Positions 1-12,487 of a stretch of 32,776 bases of DNA are shown in pieces. The first letter of the stretch is position 1. Each line of letters starts with the position of its first letter. A program made the translations under genes and the position numbers. The notes beneath the pieces were generated by a model. The model had not been told where the DNA came from. It did not search any database and saw only the letters and a list, made by a program, of their open reading frames with translations. Source of the DNA: Clostridia bacterium (GTDB taxonomy: Bacteria; Bacillota; Clostridia; Oscillospirales; Acutalibacteraceae); NCBI GenBank assembly GCA_024404755.1, contig JAKSPN010000006.1, forward strand, positions 1-32,776, given 5' to 3'.

Positions 1-1004
1 GGACGATAGTTGTTGAAGAACGGGGTGTGACGGCCGCCCTCTTCCTTGGACAGGACGTAAACCTGACCGTGGAATTTGGTGTGCGGGTTGATGGAACCCG
101 GTTTGCAGAGAACCTGGCCACGCTCGACCTCTTCACGGCCAACGCCGCGGAGAAGGGCACCGACGTTGTCGCCGGCTTCGCAGTAGTCGAGGGTCTTGCG
201 GAACATTTCCATAGAGGTAACAACCGTTTTGGCTTTCTCGTCTTTCAGACCGACGATTTCAACCTCTTCACCGGCTTTCAAAGCGCCACGCTCCACACGG
301 CCGGTAACAACAGTACCACGGCCGGAGATGGTCATAACGTCTTCGATCGGCATCAAGAACGGCAGGTCGGATTTACGTTCCGGAGTCGGAATGTAGGAGT
401 CGACAGCGTTCATGAGCTCGAGGATCGGCGCATAGGTCGGATCATTGACATCGGTGGAAGCGCACTCCAGAACCTGGAGAGCAGAACCTTTGATGATCGG
501 GGTGTCGTCGCCCGGGAATTCGTACTCATCGAGGGTCTCGCGGATTTCCATCTCAACGAGTTCGAGGAGTTCCGGATCGTCCATTTGGTCAACTTTGTTC
601 ATGAAGACCACAATGTACGGAACGTTCACCTGACGGGCGAGGAGCAAGTGCTCTTTGGTCTGAGCCATCGGGCCGTCGGTAGAAGCGATAACCAGGATAG
701 CACCGTCCATCTGGGCAGCACCGGTGATCATGTTTTTGATGTAGTCGGCGTGGCCGGGGCAGTCAACGTGAGCATAGTGGCGGGTAGCCGTCTCATACTC
801 GACGTGGGCGGTGTTGATGGTGATACCGCGCTCGCGCTCTTCCGGCGCTTTATCGATGTTGGCGTAGTCGGTGAATTCCGCGCCGCCCTGCATCGCGAGA
901 ACTTTCGTGATAGCAGCGGTCAGAGTGGTTTTACCATGGTCAACGTGACCGATGGTGCCGATGTTAACGTGGGGTTTGTTGCGTTCAAATTTTGCTTTTG
1001 CCAT
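1..1004 (-). CDS. tuf: Elongation factor Tu (3' end outside window)
   Basis: EF-Tu is the GTPase that carries aminoacyl-tRNA to the ribosomal A site in the cytoplasm. The visible 334 codons start [20 protein letters not shown] and hold the P-loop GHVDHGKTT (residues 19-27), the G2 region RGITINT, the G3 motif DCPGHAD and the G4 motif NKVD. The reading continues into the domain 2 and domain 3 region and breaks off at HTPFFNNYR at the window edge, so about 60 C-terminal residues are missing from view. The ATG at 1002-1004 follows a strong AAGGAGG Shine-Dalgarno about 7 bases upstream. It lies 109 bases downstream of fusA, the usual str order, and has its own promoter in that gap. Identification rests on direct recognition of the family; nothing looks unusual. 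Confidence 0.98.
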   Translation of the reverse strand, partial: MAKAKFERNKPHVNIGTIGHVDHGKTTLTAAITKVLAMQGGAEFTDYANIDKAPEERERGITINTAHVEYETATRHYAHVDCPGHADYIKNMITGAAQMDGAILVIASTDGPMAQTKEHLLLARQVNVPYIVVFMNKVDQMDDPELLELVEMEIRETLDEYEFPGDDTPIIKGSALQVLECASTDVNDPTYAPILELMNAVDSYIPTPERKSDLPFLMPIEDVMTISGRGTVVTGRVERGALKAGEEVEIVGLKDEKAKTVVTSMEMFRKTLDYCEAGDNVGALLRGVGREEVERGQVLCKPGSINPHTKFHGQVYVLSKEEGGRHTPFFNNYR

Positions 1005-1059
1005 TGTTACATCCTCCTTGATATAGGTAATGATAGTGTTTCCAAAAAATCACAACGCC

Positions 1060-1088
1060 ATTTTACCAAATTTTTCTGAAAAAATCAA
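1060..1088 (-). promoter_or_regulatory. Sigma-A promoter for tuf
   Basis: On the minus strand the fusA-tuf gap reads TTGATT, 17 bases, TAAAAT. The -10 box is at 1060-1065 and the -35 box at 1083-1088. Transcription would start near 1053, leaving a leader of about 50 bases before the tuf ATG. This would let tuf be made in excess of the upstream str genes, which fits the known high abundance of EF-Tu. Confidence 0.7.
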
Positions 1089-1113
1089 GTGTTTTTCCGA
1101 AAAAAGTTTGGAA

Positions 1114-3198
1114 TTAGGCATCTTTGCGGCCACGTTTGGAGATAATCTCTTCCGCAACGCTCTTCGGCAGTTCGGAATAGTGACTGGGCTCCATAACGTA
1201 CTGGCCACGGCCCTGGGTCTTGGAACGCAGGTCGGTCGCGTAACCGAACATCTCGGCCAGCGGGATCGACGAGCGAATCTGCTGGGCACCGGACACAGCG
1301 TCCATACCCTGCATGATACCACGGCGGGAGTTGATGTCGCCGATAACGTCGCCGGTGTATTCGTCCGGCGCGGTAACGGAGACTTTCATGATCGGCTCCA
1401 TGAGGACCGGATCGGCTTTGCGCATGGCCTCTTTGAACGCCATAGAACCGGCGATCTTGAACGCCATCTCAGAGGAGTCGACCTCGTGATAGGAACCGTC
1501 ATAAAGGGTAACTTTCACGTCCACAACCGGATAGCCGGCGACAACACCGGACTGCATAGCGCCTTGGATACCGGCGTCAACCGCAGGAATGTACTCCTTC
1601 GGAATGGCACCGCCGACGATGGCGTTGATAAACTCGTAGCCCTTGCCGGACTCGTTCGGCTCCAGTTTGATTTTGACGTGACCGTACTGACCTTTACCAC
1701 CGGACTGACGCGCATATTTGGTATCCACGTCCGCGAGGCGGCGAATGGTCTCTTTGTAGGCAACCTGCGGGGCACCGACGTTGGCTTCCACTTTGAATTC
1801 ACGAAGCAGACGGTCAACGATGATTTCCAAGTGCAGTTCGCCCATACCGGCGATGATGGTCTGGCCGGTTTCCTCGTCGGTATAGGTACGGAAGGTCGGG
1901 TCTTCCTCGGCGAGTTTCGCCAAAGCAATACCCATCTTCTCCTGACCGGCTTTGGTTTTCGGCTCAATCGCCACGCGGATAACCGGCTCCGGGAATTTCA
2001 TCGATTCGAGAACGATCGGATGTTTCTCGTCGCACAGGGTGTTACCGGTGGTGGTGGATTTCAGACCGACAGCCGCCGCGATGTCACCGGCATAGACCTC
2101 TTCGATGTCTTGACGGTGGTTCGCGTGCATCTGCAAAATACGGCCGAGACGCTCGTTGGCATCTTTGTTCGGGTTGTACACGGTCGTGCCCGCTTTGCAG
2201 ACACCGGAGTACACGCGGAAGAAGCAAAGTTTACCAACGTACGGGTCGGTGGCGATTTTGAAGGCCAGAGCCGCAAACGGCTCTTTATCGGAGGACGGAC
2301 GCTCCTCCTCTTCCTCGGTGTCGGGGTTCACGCCTTTGATGGCGGGAACGTCCGTCGGCGAGGGCATATAGTCCACGATAGCATCCAGAAGTTTCTGGAC
2401 ACCTTTGTTACGATAGGAAGTACCGCAGCAAACCGGAACCATGGTGTTGGCGAGGGTGGACTTACGGATGCAGGCCTTGATTTCGTCGATGGTGAGTTCC
2501 TCACCGGCGAAATATTTCTCCATCAAATCGTCGTCCTGCTCGGCAACGTGCTCGATGAGTTCATCGTGGTATTGCTGGGCTTTCTCTTTCATATCGTCCG
2601 GAATGTCTTCCTCGCGCACGTCGACGCCGGCGTCATCATAGTAGATGTAGGCCTTCATCTCGACGAGGTCGATGATTCCTTTGAAGAACTGCTCGGCACC
2701 GATCGGCAATTGGATCGGCACGGCATTACATTTCAGGCGCTCTTTCATCATGTCGATAACACGATAGAAGTCGGCACCCATAATGTCCATTTTGTTGACG
2801 TACGCCATACGCGGAACTTTGTACTCGTCCGCCTGGCGCCACACCGTTTCGGACTGGGGCTCAACGCCGCCTTTGGCGCAAAGAACGGTCACAGAACCGT
2901 CGAGAACGCGCAGGGAGCGCTGCACTTCAACGGTAAAGTCCACGTGTCCGGGAGTGTCGATGATGTTGATACGGTGGTCTTTCCAGAAGCACGTAGTCGC
3001 AGCGGACGTGATGGTGATACCACGCTCCTGCTCCTGCGCCATCCAGTCCATCGTAGCGGTACCATCGTGGGTCTCGCCGATTTTGTGGTTGATACCGGTG
3101 TAGTACAGAATACGCTCGGTCGTCGTCGTTTTGCCGGCGTCGATGTGAGCCATAATACCGATATTACGGGTTTTTTCAAGAGTAACTTGACGTCCCAT
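1114..3198 (-). CDS. fusA: Elongation factor G
   Basis: EF-G is the GTPase that drives ribosomal translocation and, with RRF, ribosome recycling. The protein is 694 residues, the normal family length. It starts [20 protein letters not shown] and shows the P-loop AHIDAGKTT (residues 17-25), G3 DTPGH (81-85) and G4 NKMD (135-138), then domains II-V through to the C-terminal segment near [12 protein letters not shown]. The ATG follows the minus-strand AAGGAGGA Shine-Dalgarno. It starts 15 bases after rpsG, so the two are surely co-transcribed. No truncation or frameshift is seen. The histidine in the G3 motif and the switch region around QERGITIT are intact, so it is a normal translational EF-G rather than a tetracycline-resistance paralogue. 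Confidence 0.98.
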   Translation of the reverse strand: MGRQVTLEKTRNIGIMAHIDAGKTTTTERILYYTGINHKIGETHDGTATMDWMAQEQERGITITSAATTCFWKDHRINIIDTPGHVDFTVEVQRSLRVLDGSVTVLCAKGGVEPQSETVWRQADEYKVPRMAYVNKMDIMGADFYRVIDMMKERLKCNAVPIQLPIGAEQFFKGIIDLVEMKAYIYYDDAGVDVREEDIPDDMKEKAQQYHDELIEHVAEQDDDLMEKYFAGEELTIDEIKACIRKSTLANTMVPVCCGTSYRNKGVQKLLDAIVDYMPSPTDVPAIKGVNPDTEEEEERPSSDKEPFAALAFKIATDPYVGKLCFFRVYSGVCKAGTTVYNPNKDANERLGRILQMHANHRQDIEEVYAGDIAAAVGLKSTTTGNTLCDEKHPIVLESMKFPEPVIRVAIEPKTKAGQEKMGIALAKLAEEDPTFRTYTDEETGQTIIAGMGELHLEIIVDRLLREFKVEANVGAPQVAYKETIRRLADVDTKYARQSGGKGQYGHVKIKLEPNESGKGYEFINAIVGGAIPKEYIPAVDAGIQGAMQSGVVAGYPVVDVKVTLYDGSYHEVDSSEMAFKIAGSMAFKEAMRKADPVLMEPIMKVSVTAPDEYTGDVIGDINSRRGIMQGMDAVSGAQQIRSSIPLAEMFGYATDLRSKTQGRGQYVMEPSHYSELPKSVAEEIISKRGRKDA

Positions 3199-3213
3199 GT
3201 TGTCCTCCTTAAA

Positions 3214-3684
3214 TTACCAGCGGAAATGCGCGAACGCTTTGTTGGCTTCGGCCATTTTATGCGTATCTTCGCGTTTCTTCGCGGCGCCGCCGACACCGGC
3301 AATGGCATCGACGATCTCGTTAGCAAGGCGTTCTTTCATCGTACGCTCGGAACGGGCGCGCGAATACGTGGTCAACCAACGCAGACCAAGGGTAACACGG
3401 CGGTCCTCACGGACCTCGATCGGAACTTGGTAGGTAGCACCACCGACGCGGCGGGCTTTGACTTCGAGAACAGGCATAATGTTCTCCATCGCCGCCTCAA
3501 ACGCTTCCAGCGGTTCCTTACCGGTTTTTTCAGCCACGATGTCAAACGCGTCGTACACGATTTTCTGCGCAACACCGCGTTTGCCGTCGAGCATAATGTT
3601 GTTGATGAGTCGGGTCACCAGTTTCGAATTGTAAACCGGATCCGGCAACACATCACGTTTCGGAATAGAGCCTCTTCTGGGCAT
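3214..3684 (-). CDS. rpsG: 30S ribosomal protein S7
   Basis: S7 is a primary 16S rRNA-binding protein that nucleates assembly of the 30S head. The protein is 156 residues, the standard bacterial length, and begins [20 protein letters not shown] with the conserved [17 protein letters not shown] stretch near residues 33-50. The open frame extends 17 codons further upstream, but the ATG at 3682-3684 is preferred because it sits 6-7 bases after a strong AAGGAGGG and matches the family N terminus. It is between rpsL (132-base gap) and fusA (15-base gap). In E. coli S7 represses its own operon by binding the rpsL-rpsG intercistronic RNA; the gap here holds a stable hairpin that could serve a similar role, but this is inference. 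Confidence 0.97.
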   Translation of the reverse strand: MPRRGSIPKRDVLPDPVYNSKLVTRLINNIMLDGKRGVAQKIVYDAFDIVAEKTGKEPLEAFEAAMENIMPVLEVKARRVGGATYQVPIEVREDRRVTLGLRWLTTYSRARSERTMKERLANEIVDAIAGVGGAAKKREDTHKMAEANKAFAHFRW

Positions 3685-3706
3685 TCTACTTCCCTCCTTC
3701 ATAGAA

Positions 3707-3735
3707 ATGATATCATAGGTACTCGAGGGTGACAA
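3707..3735 (-). promoter_or_regulatory. Possible internal promoter before rpsG
   Basis: The minus strand of the rpsL-rpsG gap has TTGTCA, 17 bases, TATCAT, with a TG one base upstream of the -10 box. The -10 is at 3707-3712 and the -35 at 3730-3735. The predicted start near 3700 would leave a leader of only about 16 bases, just enough to include the Shine-Dalgarno sequence. The match is fair but not perfect, so it is offered as a candidate. Confidence 0.35.
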
Positions 3736-3753
3736 GCCCCCGTCGGCACAAGA

Positions 3754-3790
3754 GACTCTATATAGAAGGTAGATATATCTATATAGCGTC
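3754..3790 (-). promoter_or_regulatory. Intercistronic hairpin between rpsL and rpsG
   Basis: The minus-strand RNA can fold into a stem of GAC plus CTATATAGA pairing with TCTATATAG plus GTC, one mismatch, with an 11-base loop. It is not followed by a run of U, so it does not look like a terminator. Its position between the S12 and S7 genes is where the E. coli S7 autorepression site lies, but no sequence likeness to that site was established. Confidence 0.45.
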
Positions 3791-3816
3791 CTTTTTAGGC
3801 CGCTTTTGTGTCAGGA

Positions 3817-4230
3817 TTACTTCTTCGGACGTTTGGCACCGTACTTGGAACGAGCCTGCATACGGTTGGCGACACCCTGGGTATCGAGCGTACCGCGGAT
3901 AATGTGGTAACGCACACCAGGCAGGTCGCGAACACGGCCACCGCGCAGCAGCACGACGGAGTGTTCTTGCAGGTTGTGACCCTCGCCCGGAATGTAGGTG
4001 GTAACCTCAATACCGTTGGAAAGGCGCACACGAGCAACTTTACGCAAAGCGGAGTTCGGTTTTTTCGGCGTAGTGGTCTTGACAGCAGTGCACACACCGC
4101 GTTTTTGCGGAGCGTTACGGTCGGTCGCGATCTGTTTTTTGGAGTTCCAACCCTTCAACAGAGCCGGAGCTTTCGCCTTTTTCTCCAAGTCTTGGCGTCC
4201 CTTGCGAACCAGTTGGTTAAAAGTCGGCAA
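3817..4230 (-). CDS. rpsL: 30S ribosomal protein S12
   Basis: S12 sits at the decoding centre of the 30S subunit and affects accuracy and streptomycin sensitivity. The protein is 137 residues. I place the start at a TTG codon (4228-4230) giving [15 protein letters not shown], the family N terminus; a GAGGAGG Shine-Dalgarno lies 8 bases upstream. The in-frame GTG at 4239 overlaps that Shine-Dalgarno and would add three residues not found in S12 proteins. The loop [13 protein letters not shown] keeps the lysine linked to streptomycin sensitivity, and the second conserved loop [16 protein letters not shown] is intact. It is first in the rpsL-rpsG-fusA unit and has its own promoter and a structured leader. 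Confidence 0.97.
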   Translation of the reverse strand: MPTFNQLVRKGRQDLEKKAKAPALLKGWNSKKQIATDRNAPQKRGVCTAVKTTTPKKPNSALRKVARVRLSNGIEVTTYIPGEGHNLQEHSVVLLRGGRVRDLPGVRYHIIRGTLDTQGVANRMQARSKYGAKRPKK

Positions 4231-4262
4231 ACAAAACACCTCCTCAATAAAAATTTATTCGG

Positions 4263-4295
4263 GCGTGGGTGGATAGACGGGCTATCCACCCACGC
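4263..4295 (-). promoter_or_regulatory. Perfect 14-bp leader hairpin of rpsL mRNA
   Basis: Positions 4263-4276 and 4282-4295 are perfect inverted repeats (GCGTGGGTGGATAG on the plus strand) separated by 5 bases. The hairpin starts about 6 bases after the predicted transcription start and ends about 25 bases before the Shine-Dalgarno. The following sequence (CCGAATAAATTTTTATT) is not a proper U-run, so it is more likely an mRNA-stabilising or regulatory leader than a terminator. Confidence 0.7.
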
Positions 4296-4307
4296 AACCA
4301 AATATAC

Positions 4308-4336
4308 ATTTTAGCATAGCCCTTTGCGGTTGTCAA
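4308..4336 (-). promoter_or_regulatory. Sigma-A promoter for rpsL-rpsG-fusA
   Basis: The minus strand carries TTGACA (4331-4336), a 17-base spacer and TAAAAT (4308-4313), with TGC directly upstream forming an extended -10. The start is expected near 4301. No strong terminator was seen between rpoC and this promoter, so the str genes may also receive read-through from rpoBC. Confidence 0.85.
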
Positions 4337-4384
4337 GCGAATTTTCTTGATTTTTTCGCTTGAAACCGCGGTTTTTTGCGGTTT

Positions 4385-7300
4385 TTATTCCGCCGGGGCT
4401 TCTTCGGCGTTCTCCGCGGCATCGTCCGCACCCGCGAGCATACTGCGCAGGGCGTTGACGTACGGATCGTCATCCGACGCGTGAGTGTTGATAACTTCCA
4501 CGTCGTTATAGGTCTGCACACCGGTACCGGCCGGAATGAGTTTACCGATGATGACGTTCTCTTTGAGGCCCATCAGCGGGTCAACCTTGCCCTTGATAGC
4601 GGCATCGGTCAGCACGCGAGTGGTCTCCTGGAAGGAAGCCGCCGACAGGAAGGAATCGGTCGCCAACGCGGCTTTGGTGATACCGAGCAGCAGCGACTCG
4701 TACTCGGCAAGACGGAGGTTCTCCTCCCCTGCCTCCATACGGGCGCGCACCGCATCGTTCGCCATCTCCGCTTCGATGCGGTCCACGGTGGAGCCGCCGA
4801 TCAGCGTAGAGCTTCCCGGATCGGACACGTAGACTTTGTGCATCATCTGGCGGACGATAACCTCGATGTGTTTATCGTTGATTTTAACCGACTGCAAACG
4901 GTAGGTACGCTGCACTTCCTCGGTCAGATAGTTCTGCACCGCGGTAGGACCGTTGACCGCCATAATGTCGTGCGGGTTAATCGCACCGTCGGTCAGGCGC
5001 TCGCCTTTCACCACGTGGTCACCCTCGTGCACACGGATGTGCGTACCGAACGGAATGACGTAAGAGCGTTCGTCGAGCTCACCCTCGGTGTTGTTGGTAA
5101 CGACCACGAGTTGTTTTTTCTTCTCTTCCGCGAAGCGCACGTCGCCTTCGATTTCGGTGATGATGGCGTGGTTTTTCGGCTTGCGGGCCTCGAACAACTC
5201 CTCAACACGCGGAAGACCTTGGGTGATGTCTTCGCCGGACGCGATACCGCCGGTGTGGAAGGTACGCATCGTCAACTGAGTACCCGGCTCACCGATGGAC
5301 TGCGCGGCAATCGTACCGACGGCCTCGCCGATGGTCACCGGGTCCACCGTCGCCAAGTTGGCGCCGTAGCAATGGGCGCACACACCGTGGCGGGCGTGGC
5401 AGGTAAGCACCGAACGGACGCGGACTTGCATCGGCAGGCCGAACTCTTCGAGTTTGGACACCATAAATTTCGCATCTTTTTCGGTCATCATCTTGTCGCG
5501 GCTGATAATCACTTCGCCGGTCTTCGGATTGACGAAATCTTCCGCGAGGAAGCGGCCGGTCAAACGCTCGGACAGCGGCTCGATCATCGCGTCGCCGTCT
5601 TTGATGTCGTAGACTTCGATACCGTCGTGGGTACCGCAATCCTGCTCGCGGATAATGACGTCTTGCGCCACGTCCACGAGACGGCGGGTCAAATAACCGG
5701 AGTCAGCGGTACGCAGAGCGGTATCCGCCAAACCTTTACGCGCACCACGGGAGGCGATGAAGTACTCGAAAACGTTCAGGCCTTCGCGGTAGTTCGCACG
5801 AATCGGGACTTCGATAGCGCGACCGGAGGTGTTGGCAATCAGACCGCGCATACCGGCGAGCTGACGAATCTGGGCCGACGAACCACGAGCGCCGGAATCC
5901 GCCATCATAAAGATCGGGTTGTACGGATCCATGTTATCGTTCAGCGCGGCACCGACTTTTTCGGTGGTTTCGTTCCACACGCGCACCACGTTGCGATAAC
6001 GCTCTTCGTTGCTCATAAGACCTTGGTTATACAAGTCGGAGATGTTATCCACCTGCGCCTCGGCGTCCGCAATGAGTTCTTTCTTTGCGGGCGGGATGGT
6101 CGCATCCACAACGGAGACGGTCAACGCCGCCACGGTGGAATAGTGGTAACCCTGGGACTTGATGGCATCCAGCACTTCGGAGGTATCCGCCGTGCCGTGC
6201 ACTTTGATACATTTTTCAATGATCTGGGACAGTTGCTTTTTGCCGACCTTGAAGTTGATTTCATACTCGAACAGATTGTCCGGGTCGGAGCGATCCACAA
6301 AACCGAGGTCCTGCGGAATCGGACGGTTGAAGATGATGCGGCCGATGGTGGTTTCCACCAAGCGGGATTTCTCCTCGCCGTCGATGACGAGCGTGCGGCG
6401 CACACGGATTTTCGCGTGCAGACCGATAACGCCGTTATCGTACGCCATCTGCGCTTCGTCTTCGCTGCCGAACGCTTTGCCCTCGCCGAGTTCGCCCTCA
6501 CGCTCATAGGTCAGGTAGTAGGAACCGAGCACCATATCCTGGGTCGGCACCGCCACCGGCTTACCGTCGGACGGTTTGAGCAAGTTGCCGGCCGCCAGCA
6601 TCAGGAAGCGGGCTTCCGCCTGCGCTTCGGCAGACAGCGGCACGTGAACGGCCATCTGGTCACCGTCGAAGTCGGCGTTGAACGCGGTACAAACCAACGG
6701 GTGCAGTTTGATGGCGCGACCTTCGACCAGCACCGGCTCAAACGCTTGGATACCGAGGCGGTGAAGCGTCGGCGCACGGTTGAGCATAACCGGATGGTCT
6801 TTAATCACGATTTCCAGCGCATCCCACACGCCGGCATCGGCGCGCTCCACCATTTTGCGGGCGGATTTGATGTTGCCGGACACGCCGGTTTCCACGAGGC
6901 GTTTCATCACGAACGGTTTGAACAGTTCGAGCGCCATCTCTTTCGGCAGACCGCACTGATACATTTTCAGTTCCGGACCGACGACGATAACCGAACGGCC
7001 GGAGTAGTCCACGCGTTTACCGAGCAGGTTCTGACGGAAACGACCCTGTTTACCTTTCAGGATATCCGAAAGGGATTTCAGCGGGCGGTTGTTCGGGCCG
7101 GTCACCGGACGGCCGCGACGGCCGTTGTCGATGAGGGCGTCCACCGCTTCCTGCAACATACGTTTTTCGTTGCGCACGATGATATCCGGCGCACCGAGTT
7201 CAAGCAGGCGTTGCAGACGGTTGTTACGGTTAATCACGCGACGGTACAAATCGTTGAGGTCGGAGGTGGCGAAACGACCGCCGTCCAACTGCACCATCGG

Positions 7301-8017
7301 GCGGATATCCGGCGGAATAACCGGAATGACGTTGAGAATCATCCACTCGGGGCGGTTGCCGGACGCACGGAACGCCTCCACAACCTCCAAGCGTTTGATG
7401 ATGCGGGCGCGTTTTTGACCGGTGGACTCTTCGAGTTCGTCTTTCAGCTCTTTCGCAAGGGCTTCAAGGTCAATTTCCGCCAGCAGTTTTTGGATGTATT
7501 CCGCACCCATACCCGCTTCGAAATCGTCCTCGTATTTCTCGCGCATATCGCGATACTCTTTTTCGTTGAGGATTTCTTTCTTCGCAAGCGGCGTCGAGCC
7601 CGGGTCGGTCACGATGTAGGACGCGAAGTACAACACGTTTTCCAATTGTTTCGGGGTGATGTCCAGCATCAAACCGATGCGGGACGGGATGCCTTTGAAA
7701 TACCAAATGTGGGACACCGGCGCGGCGAGTTCAATGTGACCCATACGCTCGCGGCGGACTTTCGCGCGGGTGACTTCCACGCCGCACTTGTCGCAGATTT
7801 TGCCTTTGAAACGCACGCGTTTGTATTTACCGCAATGGCATTCCCAGTCTTTGGTCGGCCCGAAAATACGCTCGCAGAACAGGCCGTCCCGTTCCGGTTT
7901 GAGCGTACGGTAGTTGATGGTTTCCGGCTTTTTCACTTCGCCGTAAGACCAACCACGGATCTGGTCGGGAGAAGCCAGACCGATTTTGATGGAGTCGAAC
8001 ACGTTAAAATTCATCAT
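4385..8017 (-). CDS. rpoC: DNA-directed RNA polymerase subunit beta'
   Basis: The beta' subunit carries the catalytic magnesium site of RNA polymerase. The protein is 1210 residues, the usual Firmicute length without the large insertions of Proteobacteria. The N-terminal zinc site uses C60, C62, C75 and C78 ([11 protein letters not shown] then CDKCGV). The catalytic [12 protein letters not shown] loop is at about 447-458 with aspartates 449, 451 and 453. The second zinc region includes [13 protein letters not shown], and the trigger-loop region follows ([14 protein letters not shown]). The first of two adjacent ATG codons is used; AGGGGAG lies 7 bases upstream. It starts 17 bases after rpoB. 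The tail is acidic and alanine-rich ([13 protein letters not shown]). Confidence 0.98.
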   Translation of the reverse strand: MMNFNVFDSIKIGLASPDQIRGWSYGEVKKPETINYRTLKPERDGLFCERIFGPTKDWECHCGKYKRVRFKGKICDKCGVEVTRAKVRRERMGHIELAAPVSHIWYFKGIPSRIGLMLDITPKQLENVLYFASYIVTDPGSTPLAKKEILNEKEYRDMREKYEDDFEAGMGAEYIQKLLAEIDLEALAKELKDELEESTGQKRARIIKRLEVVEAFRASGNRPEWMILNVIPVIPPDIRPMVQLDGGRFATSDLNDLYRRVINRNNRLQRLLELGAPDIIVRNEKRMLQEAVDALIDNGRRGRPVTGPNNRPLKSLSDILKGKQGRFRQNLLGKRVDYSGRSVIVVGPELKMYQCGLPKEMALELFKPFVMKRLVETGVSGNIKSARKMVERADAGVWDALEIVIKDHPVMLNRAPTLHRLGIQAFEPVLVEGRAIKLHPLVCTAFNADFDGDQMAVHVPLSAEAQAEARFLMLAAGNLLKPSDGKPVAVPTQDMVLGSYYLTYEREGELGEGKAFGSEDEAQMAYDNGVIGLHAKIRVRRTLVIDGEEKSRLVETTIGRIIFNRPIPQDLGFVDRSDPDNLFEYEINFKVGKKQLSQIIEKCIKVHGTADTSEVLDAIKSQGYHYSTVAALTVSVVDATIPPAKKELIADAEAQVDNISDLYNQGLMSNEERYRNVVRVWNETTEKVGAALNDNMDPYNPIFMMADSGARGSSAQIRQLAGMRGLIANTSGRAIEVPIRANYREGLNVFEYFIASRGARKGLADTALRTADSGYLTRRLVDVAQDVIIREQDCGTHDGIEVYDIKDGDAMIEPLSERLTGRFLAEDFVNPKTGEVIISRDKMMTEKDAKFMVSKLEEFGLPMQVRVRSVLTCHARHGVCAHCYGANLATVDPVTIGEAVGTIAAQSIGEPGTQLTMRTFHTGGIASGEDITQGLPRVEELFEARKPKNHAIITEIEGDVRFAEEKKKQLVVVTNNTEGELDERSYVIPFGTHIRVHEGDHVVKGERLTDGAINPHDIMAVNGPTAVQNYLTEEVQRTYRLQSVKINDKHIEVIVRQMMHKVYVSDPGSSTLIGGSTVDRIEAEMANDAVRARMEAGEENLRLAEYESLLLGITKAALATDSFLSAASFQETTRVLTDAAIKGKVDPLMGLKENVIIGKLIPAGTGVQTYNDVEVINTHASDDDPYVNALRSMLAGADDAAENAEEAPAE

Positions 8018-8034
8018 AATGCAACTCCCCTTTC

Positions 8035-11763
<3,729 letters not shown>

Positions 11764-11930
11764 AAGTTCTTTCAACTCCCGTAAAAATTTCGCGGGAAAG
11801 TTCCACTTCCCCGATAGGTTGTACGTAAACGGTTTTGCTCGCTTGCGCGGCGAAAAAGCGACTCGCTTGCAGCCCGGTTTCGGCTCTCCCGAAGCCGGCG
11901 TTCAAGCCCTGCGTCCTTTATGCGCGCAAG
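11764..11930 (-). promoter_or_regulatory. Structured 5' leader of rpoB mRNA
   Basis: About 167 bases separate the predicted start from the rpoB ATG. The leader contains a 10-bp hairpin (arms 11874-11883 and 11889-11898, one G-U pair, 5-base loop) and a weaker GGGAA/TTCCC hairpin near 11793-11811. A 9-base direct repeat CTCGCTTGC is at 11838-11846 and 11862-11870. No T-box or known riboswitch motif and no convincing short leader peptide was seen. Confidence 0.5.
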
Positions 11931-11936
11931 AATTTT

Positions 11937-11965
11937 ATTTTACTCTTATTAAAAAGTTTTGTCAA
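11937..11965 (-). promoter_or_regulatory. Sigma-A promoter for rpoB-rpoC
   Basis: The minus strand has TTGACA (11960-11965), a 17-base AT-rich spacer and TAAAAT (11937-11942); a second TAAAAT overlaps 5 bases downstream. The boxes are the same as those of the rpsL promoter, suggesting matched strength for the two core operons. Confidence 0.85.
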
Positions 11966-12170
11966 GGGGTATTTTTTCATAATTTTTGAAATAAAGAGCC
12001 GAAATCGGTACACTTTCGGACGAAGCACGACGATTTGTATCAAAAACAGCCCGATTTTCCCCTAAATATGAAACACGTGGTTGGGTTGTTGGTTTTTGCG
12101 TTTTGGCAGGGTATGCCGCCTATATATAAAGGAAAATACAAAGATTTTATACCCTATTGAAAGAAACCTC
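11966..12170. other. Divergent intergenic segment, no gene seen
   Basis: This AT-rich stretch separates the divergent rpoB and cys promoters. I see no coding frame with a ribosome binding site and a recognisable product, no tRNA-like fold and no clear operator. A TATATATAAAGG motif at about 12121 lacks a suitable -35 box. Confidence 0.5.
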
Positions 12171-12199
12171 TTGACAACCGCCGCCCTTTTGCATACAAT
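12171..12199 (+). promoter_or_regulatory. Sigma-A promoter of the cysE-cysS operon
   Basis: TTGACA at 12171-12176, a 17-base spacer, and TACAAT at 12194-12199. Transcription would begin near 12206, immediately ahead of the T-box leader. Confidence 0.88.
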
Positions 12200-12205
12200 A
12201 AAAGG

Positions 12206-12460
12206 AGCAACGACCGGGAACAAGTACCCGCCCGTCCCCCGACTGACAGAGAACGCCGCCTTTGGCTGTAAGCGGCGAGTCGAACGTGCGGCGAATGCCT
12301 CCCGCAGCCCGTCGAAGGAAGCCGCTTTGCGGTGTGTATGTCGGCGCGGATGCCCCCGTTATCGGGCGGGAAAGTGTTGGCTTTCCGCTGAGTGAAACAA
12401 GGAGTGGAACCGCGAGCAATCGCCTCCTTTGTGCCGTGTGGCGCAAAGGGGGCTTTTTAT
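12206..12460 (+). promoter_or_regulatory. Cysteine-specific T-box leader
   Basis: T-boxes are leader RNAs that bind uncharged tRNA and then prevent transcription termination. Stem I is closed by CGGGA pairing with TCCCG. It has the AGTA motif on the 5' side and, opposite it, GAATGCC, which places the specifier codon TGC (Cys) at 12296-12298. The distal part has the AGAGAA bulge and a TTTGGCTGTAA loop between CCGC and GCGG. Stem III is near 12369-12386. The T-box sequence is AAGGAGTGGAACCGCG at 12399-12414. Its TGGA complements a tRNA acceptor end UCCA, and tRNA-Cys carries U at the discriminator position, so the specifier and the acceptor contact agree independently. AAGGAG can pair with CTCCTT at 12425-12430 as the antiterminator. 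Confidence 0.93.
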
Positions 12461-12462
12461 TT
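12422..12462 (+). terminator. Regulated terminator of the Cys T-box
   Basis: Arms 12422-12435 and 12440-12453 form 14 base pairs, two of them G-U, with a 4-base loop, followed by TTTTTATTTT. The 5' arm overlaps the sequence that pairs with the T-box in the antiterminator, so the two folds are mutually exclusive. Confidence 0.92.
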
Positions 12463-12487
12463 TCCCTCAAAAAAAGGAGGAATTCTC

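Noticed and set aside
3214-3735. Longer form of S7 starting at 3735
   Set aside because: The extra 17 residues precede the Shine-Dalgarno AAGGAGGG and are not part of S7 proteins.
4263-4295. rpsL leader hairpin as the rpoC terminator
   Set aside because: It lies downstream of the rpsL promoter start and lacks a U-run in the minus direction.
12001-12170. Possible small gene or RNA gene in the divergent spacer
   Set aside because: Frames here lack ribosome sites and recognisable products, and no tRNA-like or conserved RNA fold was seen.
12392-12487. Upstream extension of cysE to an earlier start
   Set aside because: This segment is the T-box antiterminator and terminator; the only good Shine-Dalgarno is at 12472-12480, pointing to the TTG at 12488.
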